From positions 17,341,501 to 17,405,500 of the forward strand of contig NC_092569.1 in assembly GCF_037975245.1 (NCBI RefSeq): 64,000 bases of DNA. Direction: 5' to 3'. Positions 24,757 through 35,075 of this stretch are shown here, piece after piece. A program made the position numbers and the translations under genes. Source of the DNA: Apostichopus japonicus. Taxonomy: Eukaryota > Echinodermata > Holothuroidea > Aspidochirotida > Stichopodidae. The notes under the pieces are model-generated. The model ran no database searches. It had not been told where the DNA came from and was given only the letters and a program-made list of their open reading frames with translations. Every line of letters starts with the position of its first letter. The stretch's first letter is position 1.

Positions 24757-26523
24757 CATTAACTTATTTAGTACGCTTACAGATGTTTCAAGTCACAATA
24801 CCTACATGCTAGCTAAATGGCTTTATCACGTTTGAAATATGGTTAAAAAAAACAAAAAACATTTCCTTGTTCACATACCGTCCAGCCTCCTCCACCAACG
24901 TCGTTGTTGCAGAACACTTCAAATGGTTCTTCAAATCCATCTGGCTTGATAATGTATACTCCGCTAGAGTTGGACGTAGAACACTGACTTTGAACGTCTT
25001 GGCAGTCCTTTGGATATTCAGATCGTTGATAAAAGAAGTAATGAGCCACTGTAATAAATATTATGAAATATGTATTATGTTCAACTTGTAACAAAACGTG
25101 TCACTGTCAACAGTTACTGGACCGTTAAAGAAAATCCTGTCATGAAAATTGACAATTATCTGTGATTTTACGAGACAACTTTACCCCCAGCAGGAAAGAT
25201 TGAATAATAGACAATTGTGTGAAAAGTAACATGAACATCACCATATATCATGTTCTGTGTTAGATTATCTTGCATTCGTTTATATGAAGATAAGATATGT
25301 CTTGGTTGGAATGACACAACGAAATAATGAAACACTTATCCTCGTATCCATGTCTTACAATGTGTGTGAAAAGCACCTCGTGGGGTACAGGGTTATCTAA
25401 CGTTTTCTATATTCTAAATCATTTGTCAAATGTAAGTGTATTGTCTCGTTATCAGTATTATCGGTTGTAATTTTTGTATTGTAGCAAGTTGTCGAAAATA
25501 ACATATCAAATGCTCTCAATGAAACAGTCACCTAAATTTTATTTGGAAACAACGGAGCATATGTATATTTGTTAATTACGTGTTTATATATCTGAATGAA
25601 ACGACAAAGCAAAGTAATTGAGGTTAAGAAGTGAAATATCTTAACAAGTAACATGAACACCTTAACATCAAATTTGATATATATAGTTAAGGTAAAAAAT
25701 TGATATATCATACTTTGAGTGCCATCTGTAGTTGAAGGTAAACTTCTCCGATGAATACTCTATTGATGAGAAGAAGAATAATCAACAAAAAAATAAATAT
25801 TTTCTGTTTATTGATAGTAAGTGCTTGTAAAGAACTATTGATTTTACTCAATCTCAGTTACCAACTAATTATTAAAAGAAAAATTACAAATGCAATAAAT
25901 TTTCGGAAAACAACTATTTCAAAATAGTTAATAATCTAAATGGTTGCACAATAAATATATTCATATGTCTTATTTGGGGGGGAGGGTAAACATGTCTGGA
26001 AGTTAAACTCAAACTCAATAAATAATTTAAATCCATTCAAACACAAACTTATTTTAAATGCTATATTGATTTGTGTAGTATTATTTAAACGGAGATTGGA
26101 TATCCATTCAAGGAACACAGATGACTATGTGACAATATAAGTTTTTCGAAGCGCTGTGTATGTGATGAGAAATAAATGAAGATTGAAGAAACAAGTTACT
26201 AATTTCGGATTTTGCTTTCTTAGATTAAAGAAAATGTGAAAGATATATGTTTGTGAAAATTAAGTTTATGAAATGAATTTCATTCCAGCATATCATTAAG
26301 GTCGATATTAGATTTTCAACAAACACAACAAAAACTTTGAATTGGAATTGAATATATTGAAGGATATTAAAAGTTATATACACCGTATATTGTATTTATT
26401 AAGTAAGACCTTTCTTAAACCGTGAAAGTACACTATTGATTGCCATGTGTATGCGAAAAGGTATGAAATGCAACACTTGCATGGGTAATGCTTGAAAGAG
26501 AAATTGGCAGCTGTAAATGATAA

Positions 26524-26606
<83 letters not shown>

Positions 26607-27616
26607 TTTCTATTGTGAAGAAGCTAACGCGTTCATAAATTTTACGTGTGAACGTACCGGACAATATACGATACCGTATTATACGTGCTACAACCCGACG
26701 TTACATTAAATAAACAGTTAACGAAATAAGAGTGCATGTTGTAACCGATATTATTCGAAGGCGACGAGAACTAGGTTTATAGTATAGTACCAGTGTAGAG
26801 AAGTAGATTAAAGTATATACTTGCAAGTGATGTGTAACCATTAAAGTTTACTATGCAAGTATTAGTGTTTACGTGACTTTAATAGATTGACAAATGCCTA
26901 CTTAGAAGAAATCAAATGAAACTAAATGGGAAATATAAAAGAAAATTATAGAAGCTTCTAGAACATGTGTTCTCTCTACATTAAAATTAGATAATCAAGA
27001 CAAAAAAATATACTCAATCTTGTTAAATGACGTTGATTGACAAACAAGGACAAAGAGGACAAATTTTATTTAGTTCAAACATTGTCAGAATATTTTATTT
27101 GTCCAAGCTTTCAGCATAGATATTTTCTAAGTTACTATATGAAAGTCTTTGTTTGTCCAATAACAAACAAACGTTGTCATTTAACAGTTCCGTCTATAAT
27201 ATTCCAATAACTTTGTTGATATTTTGATTATGATATGAATATATATATTGTCCATAATTTACTCTGTTTTCAAAACTCAAGAATTATTTTCTTAAAACTT
27301 TAAGACAAAGAAAAAAACTAATAAAATGATCTAGAATTGTTTACCATACTTTCTCAATTATACGATAGATTTTTAAGTAATTAACGTAGACTAGTGGAAA
27401 CGTATAAGGGTACATACAGGCTTTACTTGGACAAGAAGTGGAGTGATTAAATGTAACAGAGAGCGGACTACAATTATGATAATAACATTTTTGGCTAAAA
27501 TTAAAGAAATTTCAATCTAAAGATCTAATCATTTAGTCAACGATTTTTTTTTATTTCGAGTAAGATAACCTATACTGTAGGCGTACAATAATTTGTGTAC
27601 TAATGTAGTGAAATCG

Positions 27617-27698
<82 letters not shown>

Positions 27699-28897
27699 AT
27701 ATATAATAGTCAATGAAATTCTGTGAGATCTACGTTCAAAGTTTATAAAATGATTAGGGTAGTTTAATGAATTTAACTGTTCAACTGTCTTAAAATAACT
27801 TTCACGCATGTTTTTGTTTTATTCTGAAATATTAACAGAAGGCTTACCACTTTTTCTCATTTATACAATAAACTGTTAACATATTTAAATTAGACTAGTT
27901 GAAACGCGTAAGGGTAAAGGCTTTATTAAGATAGGAAGTGCAGTGATTTATGAATCAGAAAGCGGATTACAATTACTTTTATTCTTATTAATATTATTAT
28001 ATATTTTTCGCTTGAATTTAAGAAATTTCAAGATAAAGATGAAATCATTGAATTATTCAAATGTAAAGTGTAAGTTATTAATATTACTTAGTCTTACAAT
28101 ACTTTGCGTACTACTATAGATAAATCGATTTGATCAGAGGCAATTATCCGTATCAAGTGGGAAAATATAAAGACTTGATGATAGTCTATGAAATTGAGTG
28201 AGATACATGTTAATGTTTCTAAAAATGATTAGGGTAGTCTTAATGGGTTTAAATGTTCAACTGTCTTAAAATATCTTCTACGAATATTTTGTTTTATTCT
28301 GAAAATATTAACAGTCATGTACTAAACAATTTAGTAAAACAAACAGTTCTTGTGTATGAACTTTAGTGTTTTATTACATAAACTAGCGACAAATGGGTAA
28401 GCATATACACTTAGGTTTAAATGAGCGGGAATGTGCTTTATTCATTCAAAATATAAGAGACCGCTCCTTAAGGCAATATAAAATTTGAGTTTTAACTAAA
28501 AAATGAATTTATACATTTTTGTAGCTTTTAGTGCACATTCGACAACAAAACCACACTTTCCTGTACGCTGCTGAAGATAGATTATTATTTTGGAAAGAAG
28601 GAATTAATTGAAGGAACATAAGTATTAGCAAAATAAATTTCCTTTTTTTATAAGTCGCCATATTTCAAGAATGTTATATTATAAATTGTCAAATAGGTTA
28701 TTAAATATTTTTGACTTTTTTGTTGTTGAAATTTTACCATCTAACAATCAAGAAAGATTCATGAACGCAACGATTTATAAGAAACAAGAACGAAAACTTT
28801 TAACTGTTTAACTCACCGTTTCTTCCGAGGACGTAAAGGCGATAGTTATTGTGCACAAGAATGCAAATATTGCTCGAACAGCCACGGAAGGCTCCAT
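20783..28897 (-). CDS. gene 2: secreted FBG(truncated)-TIL-VWC-EGF-FBG protein, 8 exons, 556 aa
   Basis: Joined on the minus strand from 28817-28897, 25714-25759, 24879-25048, 24172-24436, 23325-23542, 22904-23212, 22330-22600 and 20783-21093 (1671 nt including stop). Every junction is GT-AG and codon phases match throughout. Order: signal peptide (about residues 1-23), linker, FBG-A lacking its last third, TIL, VWC-like, EGF-like, complete FBG-B. Fibrinogen-related domains bind glycans or acetylated groups in ficolins, tachylectins and invertebrate FREPs; TIL domains are Cys-rich protease-inhibitor or adhesion modules of zonadhesin-type proteins. A secreted recognition, adhesion or clotting-like role is therefore inferred. 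Its nearest relative is gene 4, which shares even the intronic SINE and (TA)n tracts. I cannot tell whether alternative 5' exons exist. Confidence 0.85.
22330..22600 (-). CDS. gene 2 exon 7: FBG-B middle exon
   Basis: 271 nt, acceptor CCATGGTAG and donor GCAG|GTTTGT, phase 0 in and phase 1 out. It encodes [20 protein letters not shown], then [18 protein letters not shown] and [11 protein letters not shown], the hallmark core of the FBG fold. It ends SPSGNA at the conserved site that precedes the calcium-binding segment. Confidence 0.9.
22904..23212 (-). CDS. gene 2 exon 6: VWC-like + EGF-like + FBG-B N-terminal exon
   Basis: 309 nt, acceptor TATTATAG and donor ACC|GTGAGT, phase 0 to 0. The first part ([20 protein letters not shown], then ICEDYRC) fits the VWC-like half that follows TIL domains in zonadhesin-type proteins. 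Next comes an EGF-like unit with [23 protein letters not shown]. After a short linker (RSLSPR), the FBG-B start follows with [27 protein letters not shown] and GWT. All three modules share one exon. Confidence 0.85.
23325..23542 (-). CDS. gene 2 exon 5: TIL domain
   Basis: 218 nt, acceptor CCAACTAG and donor CCA|GTGAGT, phase 1 in and 0 out. It reads [17 protein letters not shown], then [33 protein letters not shown] and GCGC. The ten-cysteine spacing is that of TIL domains. The ATG inside the exon is not a start codon. The reactive-loop region is short and I cannot predict a protease target. Confidence 0.85.
23589..23723. repeat. (TA)n-rich microsatellite, intron of gene 2
   Basis: TA runs interrupted by CATA and GTATA steps, in the intron between FBG-A exon 2 and the TIL exon. 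Gene 4 has the same tract at 61141-61320. Genes 1 and 3 lack it. Confidence 0.95.
23802..23830 (-). repeat. CTGAAGAAG-hairpin-GAA motif (PLE-type 3' signature)
   Basis: The minus strand reads CTGAAGAAGAGC, a loop, then GCTCGGAA; the GAGC/GCTC stem is perfect. The gene 4 copy (61398-61425) has the intact GCTCGAAA. Similar CTGAnGAAG-stem-GAAA motifs occur at 31592 and 33593 beside Penelope-like debris. Confidence 0.6.
23867..23938 (+). mobile_element. tRNA-like SINE head (72 nt) in gene 2 intron
   Basis: It has a good A box (TAGCCTAGTGGTTAGGG) and B box (GGTTCGAATCCC). The anticodon stem TCCGC/GCGGA is perfect and the 7-nt loop would carry AAA. The acceptor stem GCGTCCA/TGGAGGC has one mismatch and the T stem two, so this is better read as a tRNA-derived SINE than a functional tRNA. 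It is followed by a conserved tail (CACTGTTCTTGATTTTCCAA) and a (TA)n tract. The same insertion sits in gene 4 at 61462-61533. Confidence 0.6.
23989..24053. repeat. (TA)n microsatellite after SINE tail
   Basis: A TA run with one GTA interruption directly following the SINE tail. It matches 61583-61639. Confidence 0.95.
24172..24436 (-). CDS. gene 2 exon 4: FBG-A middle exon
   Basis: 265 nt, acceptor TGTTACAG and donor GCAA|GTAAGT, phase 0 in and 1 out. It contains [54 protein letters not shown] and [10 protein letters not shown]. It stops exactly where FBG-B middle exons stop, but the next exon is TIL rather than the calcium-site exon. The splice creates the sequon N-A-T and leaves an extra Cys (FEC) absent from gene 3. 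Confidence 0.88.
24555..24753. repeat. (TA)n microsatellite between FBG-A exons of gene 2
   Basis: About 200 bp of TA with scattered ATCT and TTTA interruptions. The gene 4 intron has a matching tract at 62131-62351. Confidence 0.95.
24879..25048 (-). CDS. gene 2 exon 3: FBG-A N-terminal exon
   Basis: 170 nt, acceptor TTATTACAG and donor ACG|GTATGT. The first two bases complete an ATG that is internal, not a start. It reads [20 protein letters not shown], then [24 protein letters not shown] and GGGGWT: the FBG amino-terminal segment with DC-DV, the GVY-I-P motif and both conserved Cys. NSS is a possible N-glycosylation site. Confidence 0.9.
25714..25759 (-). CDS. gene 2 exon 2: 46-nt linker exon
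   Basis: Acceptor CATCAATAG and donor CAAA|GTATGA. It encodes [15 protein letters not shown] plus one base. The HRR could be a processing site (inference). The 46-nt length and phases (0 in, 1 out) are identical in genes 1, 3 and 4 (12192, 44805 and 63304), which is strong support for so short an exon. Confidence 0.8.
26527..26604. repeat. (AT)n microsatellite
   Basis: An uninterrupted AT run in intron 1 of gene 2. Confidence 0.95.
27617..27708. repeat. (AT)n microsatellite
   Basis: An AT run with three phase slips (TATTATA and TATGTAT) in intron 1 of gene 2. The corresponding place in gene 0 (near 1520) has no such run. Confidence 0.95.
28817..28897 (-). CDS. gene 2 exon 1: signal peptide
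   Basis: 81 nt with ATG at 28897 and donor ACG|GTGAGT. It encodes [20 protein letters not shown] then FTSSEET, with a hydrophobic core from A9 to about F21 and small residues where signal peptidase would cut. I chose this ATG because it is the first in frame and is conserved in three copies with the same flanking sequence. Confidence 0.82.
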
Positions 28898-29049
28898 ATT
28901 TATGAATGTCTTGGTATAATATGAATGACAACTCAAATGAAATGTATCTCCAGAGCTTAGAAATATCCTCAATTTTCCTGAAAACAACGGATGACCTTAA
29001 AGTTTTCACAAAGATGTAAAATGGTTATGTCTCGCAGCCAGTTTCAATG

Positions 29050-29162
29050 TTCTTCTTCGTCGTTAGATACTGACTGTCAGTTTTAAACAGATAAGGATTC
29101 AAAGGCACCCATCCACAATGGAAACTTCCAGTCGGTCAAGAAAGCTGATACATGTTACGTCA
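29050..29162 (-). promoter_or_regulatory. candidate core promoter of gene 2
   Basis: On the minus strand a perfect CRE-like TGACGTAA (29155-29162) lies about 72 nt upstream of GTTTAAAA (29081-29088), which could act as a TATA box. Transcription would then start near 29050, giving a 5' UTR of about 150 nt without an intron. Gene 3 keeps both motifs (48198-48205 and near 48123). Gene 0 keeps TTTAAA but has a mutated CRE. Inference from spacing and conservation only. Confidence 0.35.
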
Positions 29163-31050
29163 CGTTGCGGAAATATTTTCACATTGTGCGAGAGTACACC
29201 ATTTACAGCTAAGTAGATGTGTGTATTTTATGTAAGGTAGCACGTCCTCTCCCCTCTCCATTCCCTTTTCCTCTCTTAGTTAGTTTTTGGCCTAGTGACA
29301 CACACAAAATTTATACTAGGAACTTCGTACACCAGTGGTTTACCAGAGAGAGGGGGCAGGGGCAGAATGCACTCCATATTTTTAGAGGACGAAGCGTGAA
29401 AGAGTAATCGATATAGTCTCAAACATTGAGAAGATTTGGAGTTCTACCACAAAATGTATTATAAATGATGGAAAAGATATCATTTTCCATTTACCAAACT
29501 AAACATTTGTTTCCTTAGATCCCTCCCCTAACCGATGTCAGCCAAATTTGGTGACCCTTCACCCCCCCTCCCCAATAAAATTTGAACCGATACACTTTTT
29601 GGCGGTTTCAATCACCAGAAGGAATCAGGAGGCCCAACAAACGCCTCTCCGCTGGCAGAGAGAAAATTAAAAACGATTCCTGAAGTATTCCTGTAATAGT
29701 AAATATATGCAGTCGAAAATCTTTCAACATTTCTTCAAAAATTGCAGAATATAGCACCTGGTTACATCGAAGCACCCTCCATTTTACAAGAGTTCTCAAA
29801 GGAAGATGACATACGTCCCATTAGACCCTCCCCTGGACGTCAAAAAATCTAATACCCCCACTACAAATAAATCCTTGCCCAGCTAGATTAGAGCCAAAAT
29901 CGTATCTTGAAACCTTATATCTCGAACTCTTAACATGGTGACGAAATATTTCTTATTTTCAAACATCACGAACGCTAGCTTTCTGCCTGTCACATACAAG
30001 ACATCCCCACATCCCGCGCTATGATTTTTCTTGAACACTACCAATTATGTAACGGTTACGCGGCATGCATTATGTATGCTTGAATGTTGCTAAATTATGT
30101 GCAACTGAAACCAACCCTATATTACCCTGTCGTGTTTAGGCCGGTTATTACATGATCACATCGATATAACAAAAGCGAAAATCCGTAGCTTCGACAACAC
30201 AAAAGATAAAGACAGATGCCAAAATGTGCATACCTGAATGGTCACATGTACTATCGTTTGGCTACTTAACAACCTAGCAATTGTCGTATCATTGACAAAA
30301 CAAATATACACCTTTATTTGCTAACGTATCCATTCTTGCATATTTACATTGTAAGATATCTTAACTTAGCAACCTAGAAACTAGATATCATTTCCAAAAT
30401 AAAGTTGCATCTATGACACACATAAATTTGTCTCTTTTCAATCGTGATTTTCTATTATGTTTCTTATCTTGTACAGATTATTGTTTGGGAAGTTAATAGG
30501 CGGAAAGAATTTCTAGCGTAATCAAATAAACACTTCCGAACAATAACAGTGGTAATTTATGTAAGTGGAAATTGAAGTCTAGACTAAAAATCGTTATGGT
30601 ATCTGGATAAATGGGTTGTTAAATGTTCTTGAAGCATAACGAGAATGTTATAGTTTATGTAAAAACTGTTTTCTTATGACAGGAATCTGCTGCGTATATG
30701 AACGTATCCAACAATATGAAAGTTAGAGATTATTTGTGTATACGTGCCGTTTTTTTTGGGGGGGGGCTTGACTATGGGGAGAGGAGGAGGGGGGGTTAAG
30801 GAAGTCTACAACAACACCCGCAGAAATTCTATCTTCCGTTTTATATTCCATTTGTAAAGATCTAGCCTTCGACCTGGCTCCTAGGCTAAATAAGAATGAA
30901 CATATAAAAGAACTTTCTGATTAATAGAATGCCAATCTAGATATATCCAGTCTTGCCAGGTGAAAACGAGAACTCGCAAAACAATGTTGTAAGAAAATAA
31001 TAGTATATGCATACAAGTTGTAAATCATCGTACCATTCAAATATTACCTA
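29163..31050. repeat. 5' flank of gene 2, duplicated block
   Basis: Aligns with 2600-4700 and 48200-52000. The part from 29793 to 31049 is repeated at 35682-36925. No gene is visible. Confidence 0.65.
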
Positions 31051-31079
31051 AAGTGAAGGTCATGAACGGTCACCTCAGA

Positions 31080-31620
31080 AATATTTGCGCTACAGGCGCG
31101 GTTGCAATGTCTCAGCCGAACGAATTACATATGTTTGTAGAACTGATAGCTGTTAAGGGGTGAATTATGTAGGTGAAACAGGCTACCTGTTCCGCTTACG
31201 TTTTAATAATCACAAAAAAACTATTCGTGATAATTTTGCAGGATTCCCCGTTTCCGAACATTTCAATCTTCATAGACATTCTCTCAAATACCTAAAATGT
31301 ATTTTAAATGCGTCGAACCTTCAAATTTGTAACTGAACGTAATCGAAACGCAATCGATTGGTTATTTCGTATTAAGTCTCACATCACCAGCCTCAACAAA
31401 GACTTGGGACCACTAAACAGCTATCAGTTTTACAAACATGTAATTTGTTCTTCCTATTATTTGCTCCTTAATCCGCTTACTGTATATATCATGGTTTATT
31501 TGGTTTTATTTCCAGCAATGCCCCTTACACTTACCTAGCCTCATACTTTCATTGTTACATTTTGTATTTTTCATTCCACTGTCAAGTATTGCTGACGAAG
31601 GTCCGAGGGGTACCGAAAAT
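31080..31620 (+). pseudogene. Penelope-like element, GIY-YIG endonuclease relic
   Basis: The plus-strand frame around 31090-31330 reads ERITYVCRTDSC, an in-frame stop, then NYVGETGYLFRLRFNNHKK and FPVSEHFNLHRHSLKYLKC. The Tyr-Val, Tyr-Val-Gly-Glu-Thr and Arg-x-x-x-His pattern is that of GIY-YIG nuclease domains in Penelope-like retroelements. A stop also follows NLQICN; downstream, NAIDWLFRIKSHITSLNKDL fits the domain's end. The 3' end has the CTGACGAAG-hairpin-GAAA motif at 31592-31618. The reverse transcriptase part is absent, so it is dead. Confidence 0.6.
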
Positions 31621-32466
31621 TCCAATATATTTTTTTAAAACAATACTCCTTATTTGTCAATTTTGTGTAATATCTTATTTCTGTGTTTGTTCTACGGGGA
31701 TTTAAAAACATTGTTAAACATGGCTAATAATGAATAAATAGGACACAATCTGGGAACTACAAAAAAACACACAGGATGCGAGTACTTGATACAAATAGAT
31801 TTCAATTTTATTCAGAGCTGTCTTCTAGACGTAGATCATTAATTTTCTATAATTTCCATTTACAAGATTTTTCTTACATAAATACCACCATCGTAAATGT
31901 ATTTCAACATTATGGTAGCTCATAACCGCCACACAAATACACCACCATTTGAGTAAAATCCATTTATCTATGAAAGAATATCGAAACGGTAGTTCTGCAA
32001 TGAAACTTAATCATATATCTTGCATATGAAAGAATGGAAATTAAAGTACACATATTAAAAAAAAAATTAAAAAAAAACAATATATGAATTTGACATTAAT
32101 TTCTTTTTAACATTTCATTTGAAGTCTACATGAAAAACAATGTATCGTTTTACAGAATTTCCTGTTAGTTGCATTGTTACTGCAAACCAGTAGAAACTTA
32201 ATTCCACAACGTACTTCTAGCAACAGTTACGACAGAAAAATGTTTTTGACTGAGAATGATGGAGTAAGAAAAACTGTGAAAGATGGAGCAAGGATGACTG
32301 GCATGGTTACAACCAACCTGAGATTGAATAATGTACACAAATCCAGGTTAACTAATTTACAGAAATTTTATTGAAATTATACTTATGTACAGACCGTACG
32401 GGATGAATATTGACTTTTCGCCTAGTATGATTATGAAAACCATTCTTAACATCTCATTTAAATATG
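31621..32466. other. no feature recognised
   Basis: AT-rich sequence inside the 4.6-kb insertion between the two copies of the gene 2 flank block. Short open frames such as 32174-32374 show no domain. Confidence 0.5.
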
Positions 32467-32474
32467 ATCGATAG

Positions 32475-32884
32475 CAGGGTTGTCCAACCTTTTGCGGTGG
32501 GGGGCCACATGGAATGATTATGATGAAGGACAGGGCAGCATGAACCCTACGCTCGATTTTCGATTTTTTGCCCGAAGCCCAAGGCAACAAGATGTGAGCA
32601 CTGCGCGCAGAGCAAACTGATTTATTTTCCTTCCTGATAAAACAGATGAATACAATTCAGCCACCACCTCCCCCCCCCCCTCTCCGGGGAGAGGGTGTCA
32701 CACAAACTGACCTGTATGCAGTTTTATTGACCCAGAAGGTTCGAATGATTGATTGTATAGCTTCAAATTGTTTTCAATAAATCTGCTCACTAAAATTTCG
32801 CACCGTAGACCATCTCTGGCGGGCCGGACGCAACCCTGCGGCGGGCCGGACTGTGGCCCACGGGCCGTAGGCTGGACAACCCTG
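32475..32884. mobile_element. 410-bp hAT-type MITE
   Basis: Terminal inverted repeats CAGGGTTGTCCAACC at the left and the complement of GGCTGGACAACCCTG at the right (one mismatch in 15). They are flanked by near-identical 8-bp target duplications ATCGATAG (32467-32474) and ATCTATAG (32885-32892). CAGGG-type termini and 8-bp duplications are typical of hAT transposons. It has GC-rich ends (CGGGCCGG words), no coding capacity, and is non-autonomous. Confidence 0.8.
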
Positions 32885-32892
32885 ATCTATAG

Positions 32893-33592
32893 GAATACAT
32901 GCAAAATGATGCAAAAGTCACTATCAAATATAAATAAATAGTGATGAACTGGCAATGCTTGATACTTGTATCACCTCAATGATGTAAGTGTGTGATTGAG
33001 TATTGGACAAAAAAGTTTCATTTTCAAGTTAATAACATTCTGAGAACTGCTTAGATCTGTCCACTACCAAGTTTCCTTCCTGTTCAGGTTAATTCCCCAG
33101 CGGAAACATTTTGAAATGCCATGTTTGGACCTTATCATGACCCCAATGATCTTTGACCTACTTTTGTGAACACACCCAATGAAGTCCTTGACATGTGCAA
33201 CAACTTGGGCAACTTTGATGCACATAAGCACATTGATCACACATACAGTAAGTAACTGGGGGCAACAGCTGCTTAACATAATCGAACAGAGGGATGAATG
33301 TACACACAGACAGATGAATAGATTCATTTCTACGATATCAACTTCACTGGCTTGGCAAGCTACTTGATCTTAAAATACAAGTCTAGATTAATCCATTCGT
33401 GTATATCCTTTAATCCCCTCTCTGTACCTCCACTGTCTATCCCCTACCTCTCCTCTTCCCTTGTTGCTTTCTTCTCTCCATCCCCTGTCTACTTATAATT
33501 CCATTTCATCCATCTCATTGTGTTCATCGTGCCCATTAACCTGTATGTGCGTGTTTTTGTGCCTTCTGTTACTGTTACTAATCATTTAGCCT
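32893..33592. other. unassigned sequence with CT-rich segment
   Basis: Contains a CT-rich stretch near 33410-33530 and ends at a PLE-like 3' motif. It may be the remains of a second Penelope-like element, but I see no protein signature. Confidence 0.4.
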
Positions 33593-33620
33593 CTGAAGAA
33601 GATCCTGCTAGGATCGAAAC
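33593..33620 (+). repeat. CTGAAGAAG-hairpin-GAAAC motif
   Basis: CTGAAGAAGATCC, loop TGCTA, GGATCGAAAC: a perfect 5-bp stem between CTGAAGA and GAAA. It has the same arrangement as at 23802, 31592 and 61398. Confidence 0.6.
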
Positions 33621-34589
33621 ATCAGGCCAATTTACTTTTACACAAATTAAAAAAGAAAAACAAAATTGTTAAAACAATTATGCAGATTTAAAAGAAAAAA
33701 CTTCAAAATATATGACTTCTAGAAGGTTAGTATAGCATTATATCAAAGGAAATGTTTCCATTGAATCTAATTAGTAAATGAACTTCATTTTCGAAAGCTA
33801 AACATATACATATAAGGAAACTGATCAAGAAATTGATCAACATTAACTCAGAGAAGCTGTTAAAGAGTGTTGCTGCACATCTTCACCTCTCATTCTAAAA
33901 CCAGGAAGCTACACTGTACTGTACTTGCTTGACAGTAGCATCAGTAGCATCATTTTGATGTAAATTGATGAATTGATGACATTCCGATACAATTGCATTC
34001 TAAAGAGTTTGTTAGAAAATCTATAGTATGTTGTATTGACAAGATTATGAAATGATCAGTTCATCATTTTGCTGCAAATTGTTGAAACGATGACATCCTG
34101 ATGCATGGGTTATTACAGATTTTGCTGGAAAATGCTGTTAATGATTTTTTAATCATCAATTTATAATTTATTTGCTACAATTACATGGTTGAAATGTCTT
34201 ACTATGCGAAACGGTGGTATATAATTCATCATTTTTCAGCATTATATTGAGGTAAATCACTTTATAAAGTTTAGAAATGTGGTTTTTTGGCAAATTTTGG
34301 CAAATTGTTTTTTTCTCAGATCTTACATCCTGATTTAAAGAAAAACATAAACAAAATTGCTACAGAGTTGATAAGGCACACAGATATTCATGCCACTGCA
34401 AAATGCTAACAGCCAGATCTTATGATAGTGTACAGTGATAATTCCTGATCAGACGTAACCCTTTCTTATCCGTATCATTTGATGTTGCAATAGTACATCC
34501 TAGATCAGAGAAAACAAGAAATGGAGATGCTTGGACTATGACCAAGCTGCATAGTGATGAATATTCATGGCAGATGTCTAGACCAGTTT

Positions 34590-35075
34590 ACTGTACGAGC
34601 TTTGATTGGGCGATTATGTAAGGGAGAGGATAATAGCCATTTAGTGTTCAGTCTTTTCAGCAATTGAGAAGGCTGATTGTACAGATTGGCCGCGATTGGT
34701 CCACTACAGAACAGAAGAGCATAAACACCATAAATAAGGTAAATCTTGTACTCAGCATGTCAAAATGATGTGTGTTAGCTGCCTGTGATTGGTCAATTAG
34801 ATATGGTAGTGCATAAACTCCATTGGGTTGGCTAAATAATGTCCACATGTTTCACACTATATTGCCATACACAAGTTATGGTAGTTTGTAAGGGGTTCCC
34901 GAATACGGATTGGTCAAATAAACACGGAAGGGCATAAACACATGTTTTCTTGAAAGTATTATAACTTAAATGAAAATTCAATAACTAACGCCAGTTAAGA
35001 GACCGTTGTGCAAAATGGCACCAACATGATACAGTGAAGTTAACGTATTAACCAGTAGTGATTGGTCAGTAACGG
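34590..35075. repeat. cluster of GATTGG(T/C/G)C motifs
   Basis: GATTGGTC or close variants recur at about 34600, 34685, 34695, 34788, 34909 and 35059. Several are followed by recurrent words such as GCATAAAC. It looks like a decayed, irregularly spaced repeat. Each motif is an inverted CCAAT box. Confidence 0.5.

Larger units (their letters stand above)
25760..28816 (-). other. intron 1 of gene 2, about 3.06 kb
   Basis: Non-coding between the linker exon and the signal exon. It holds pure (TA)n tracts at 26527-26604 and 27617-27708 that are absent from the gene 3 intron, and otherwise aligns with it. Confidence 0.75.
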
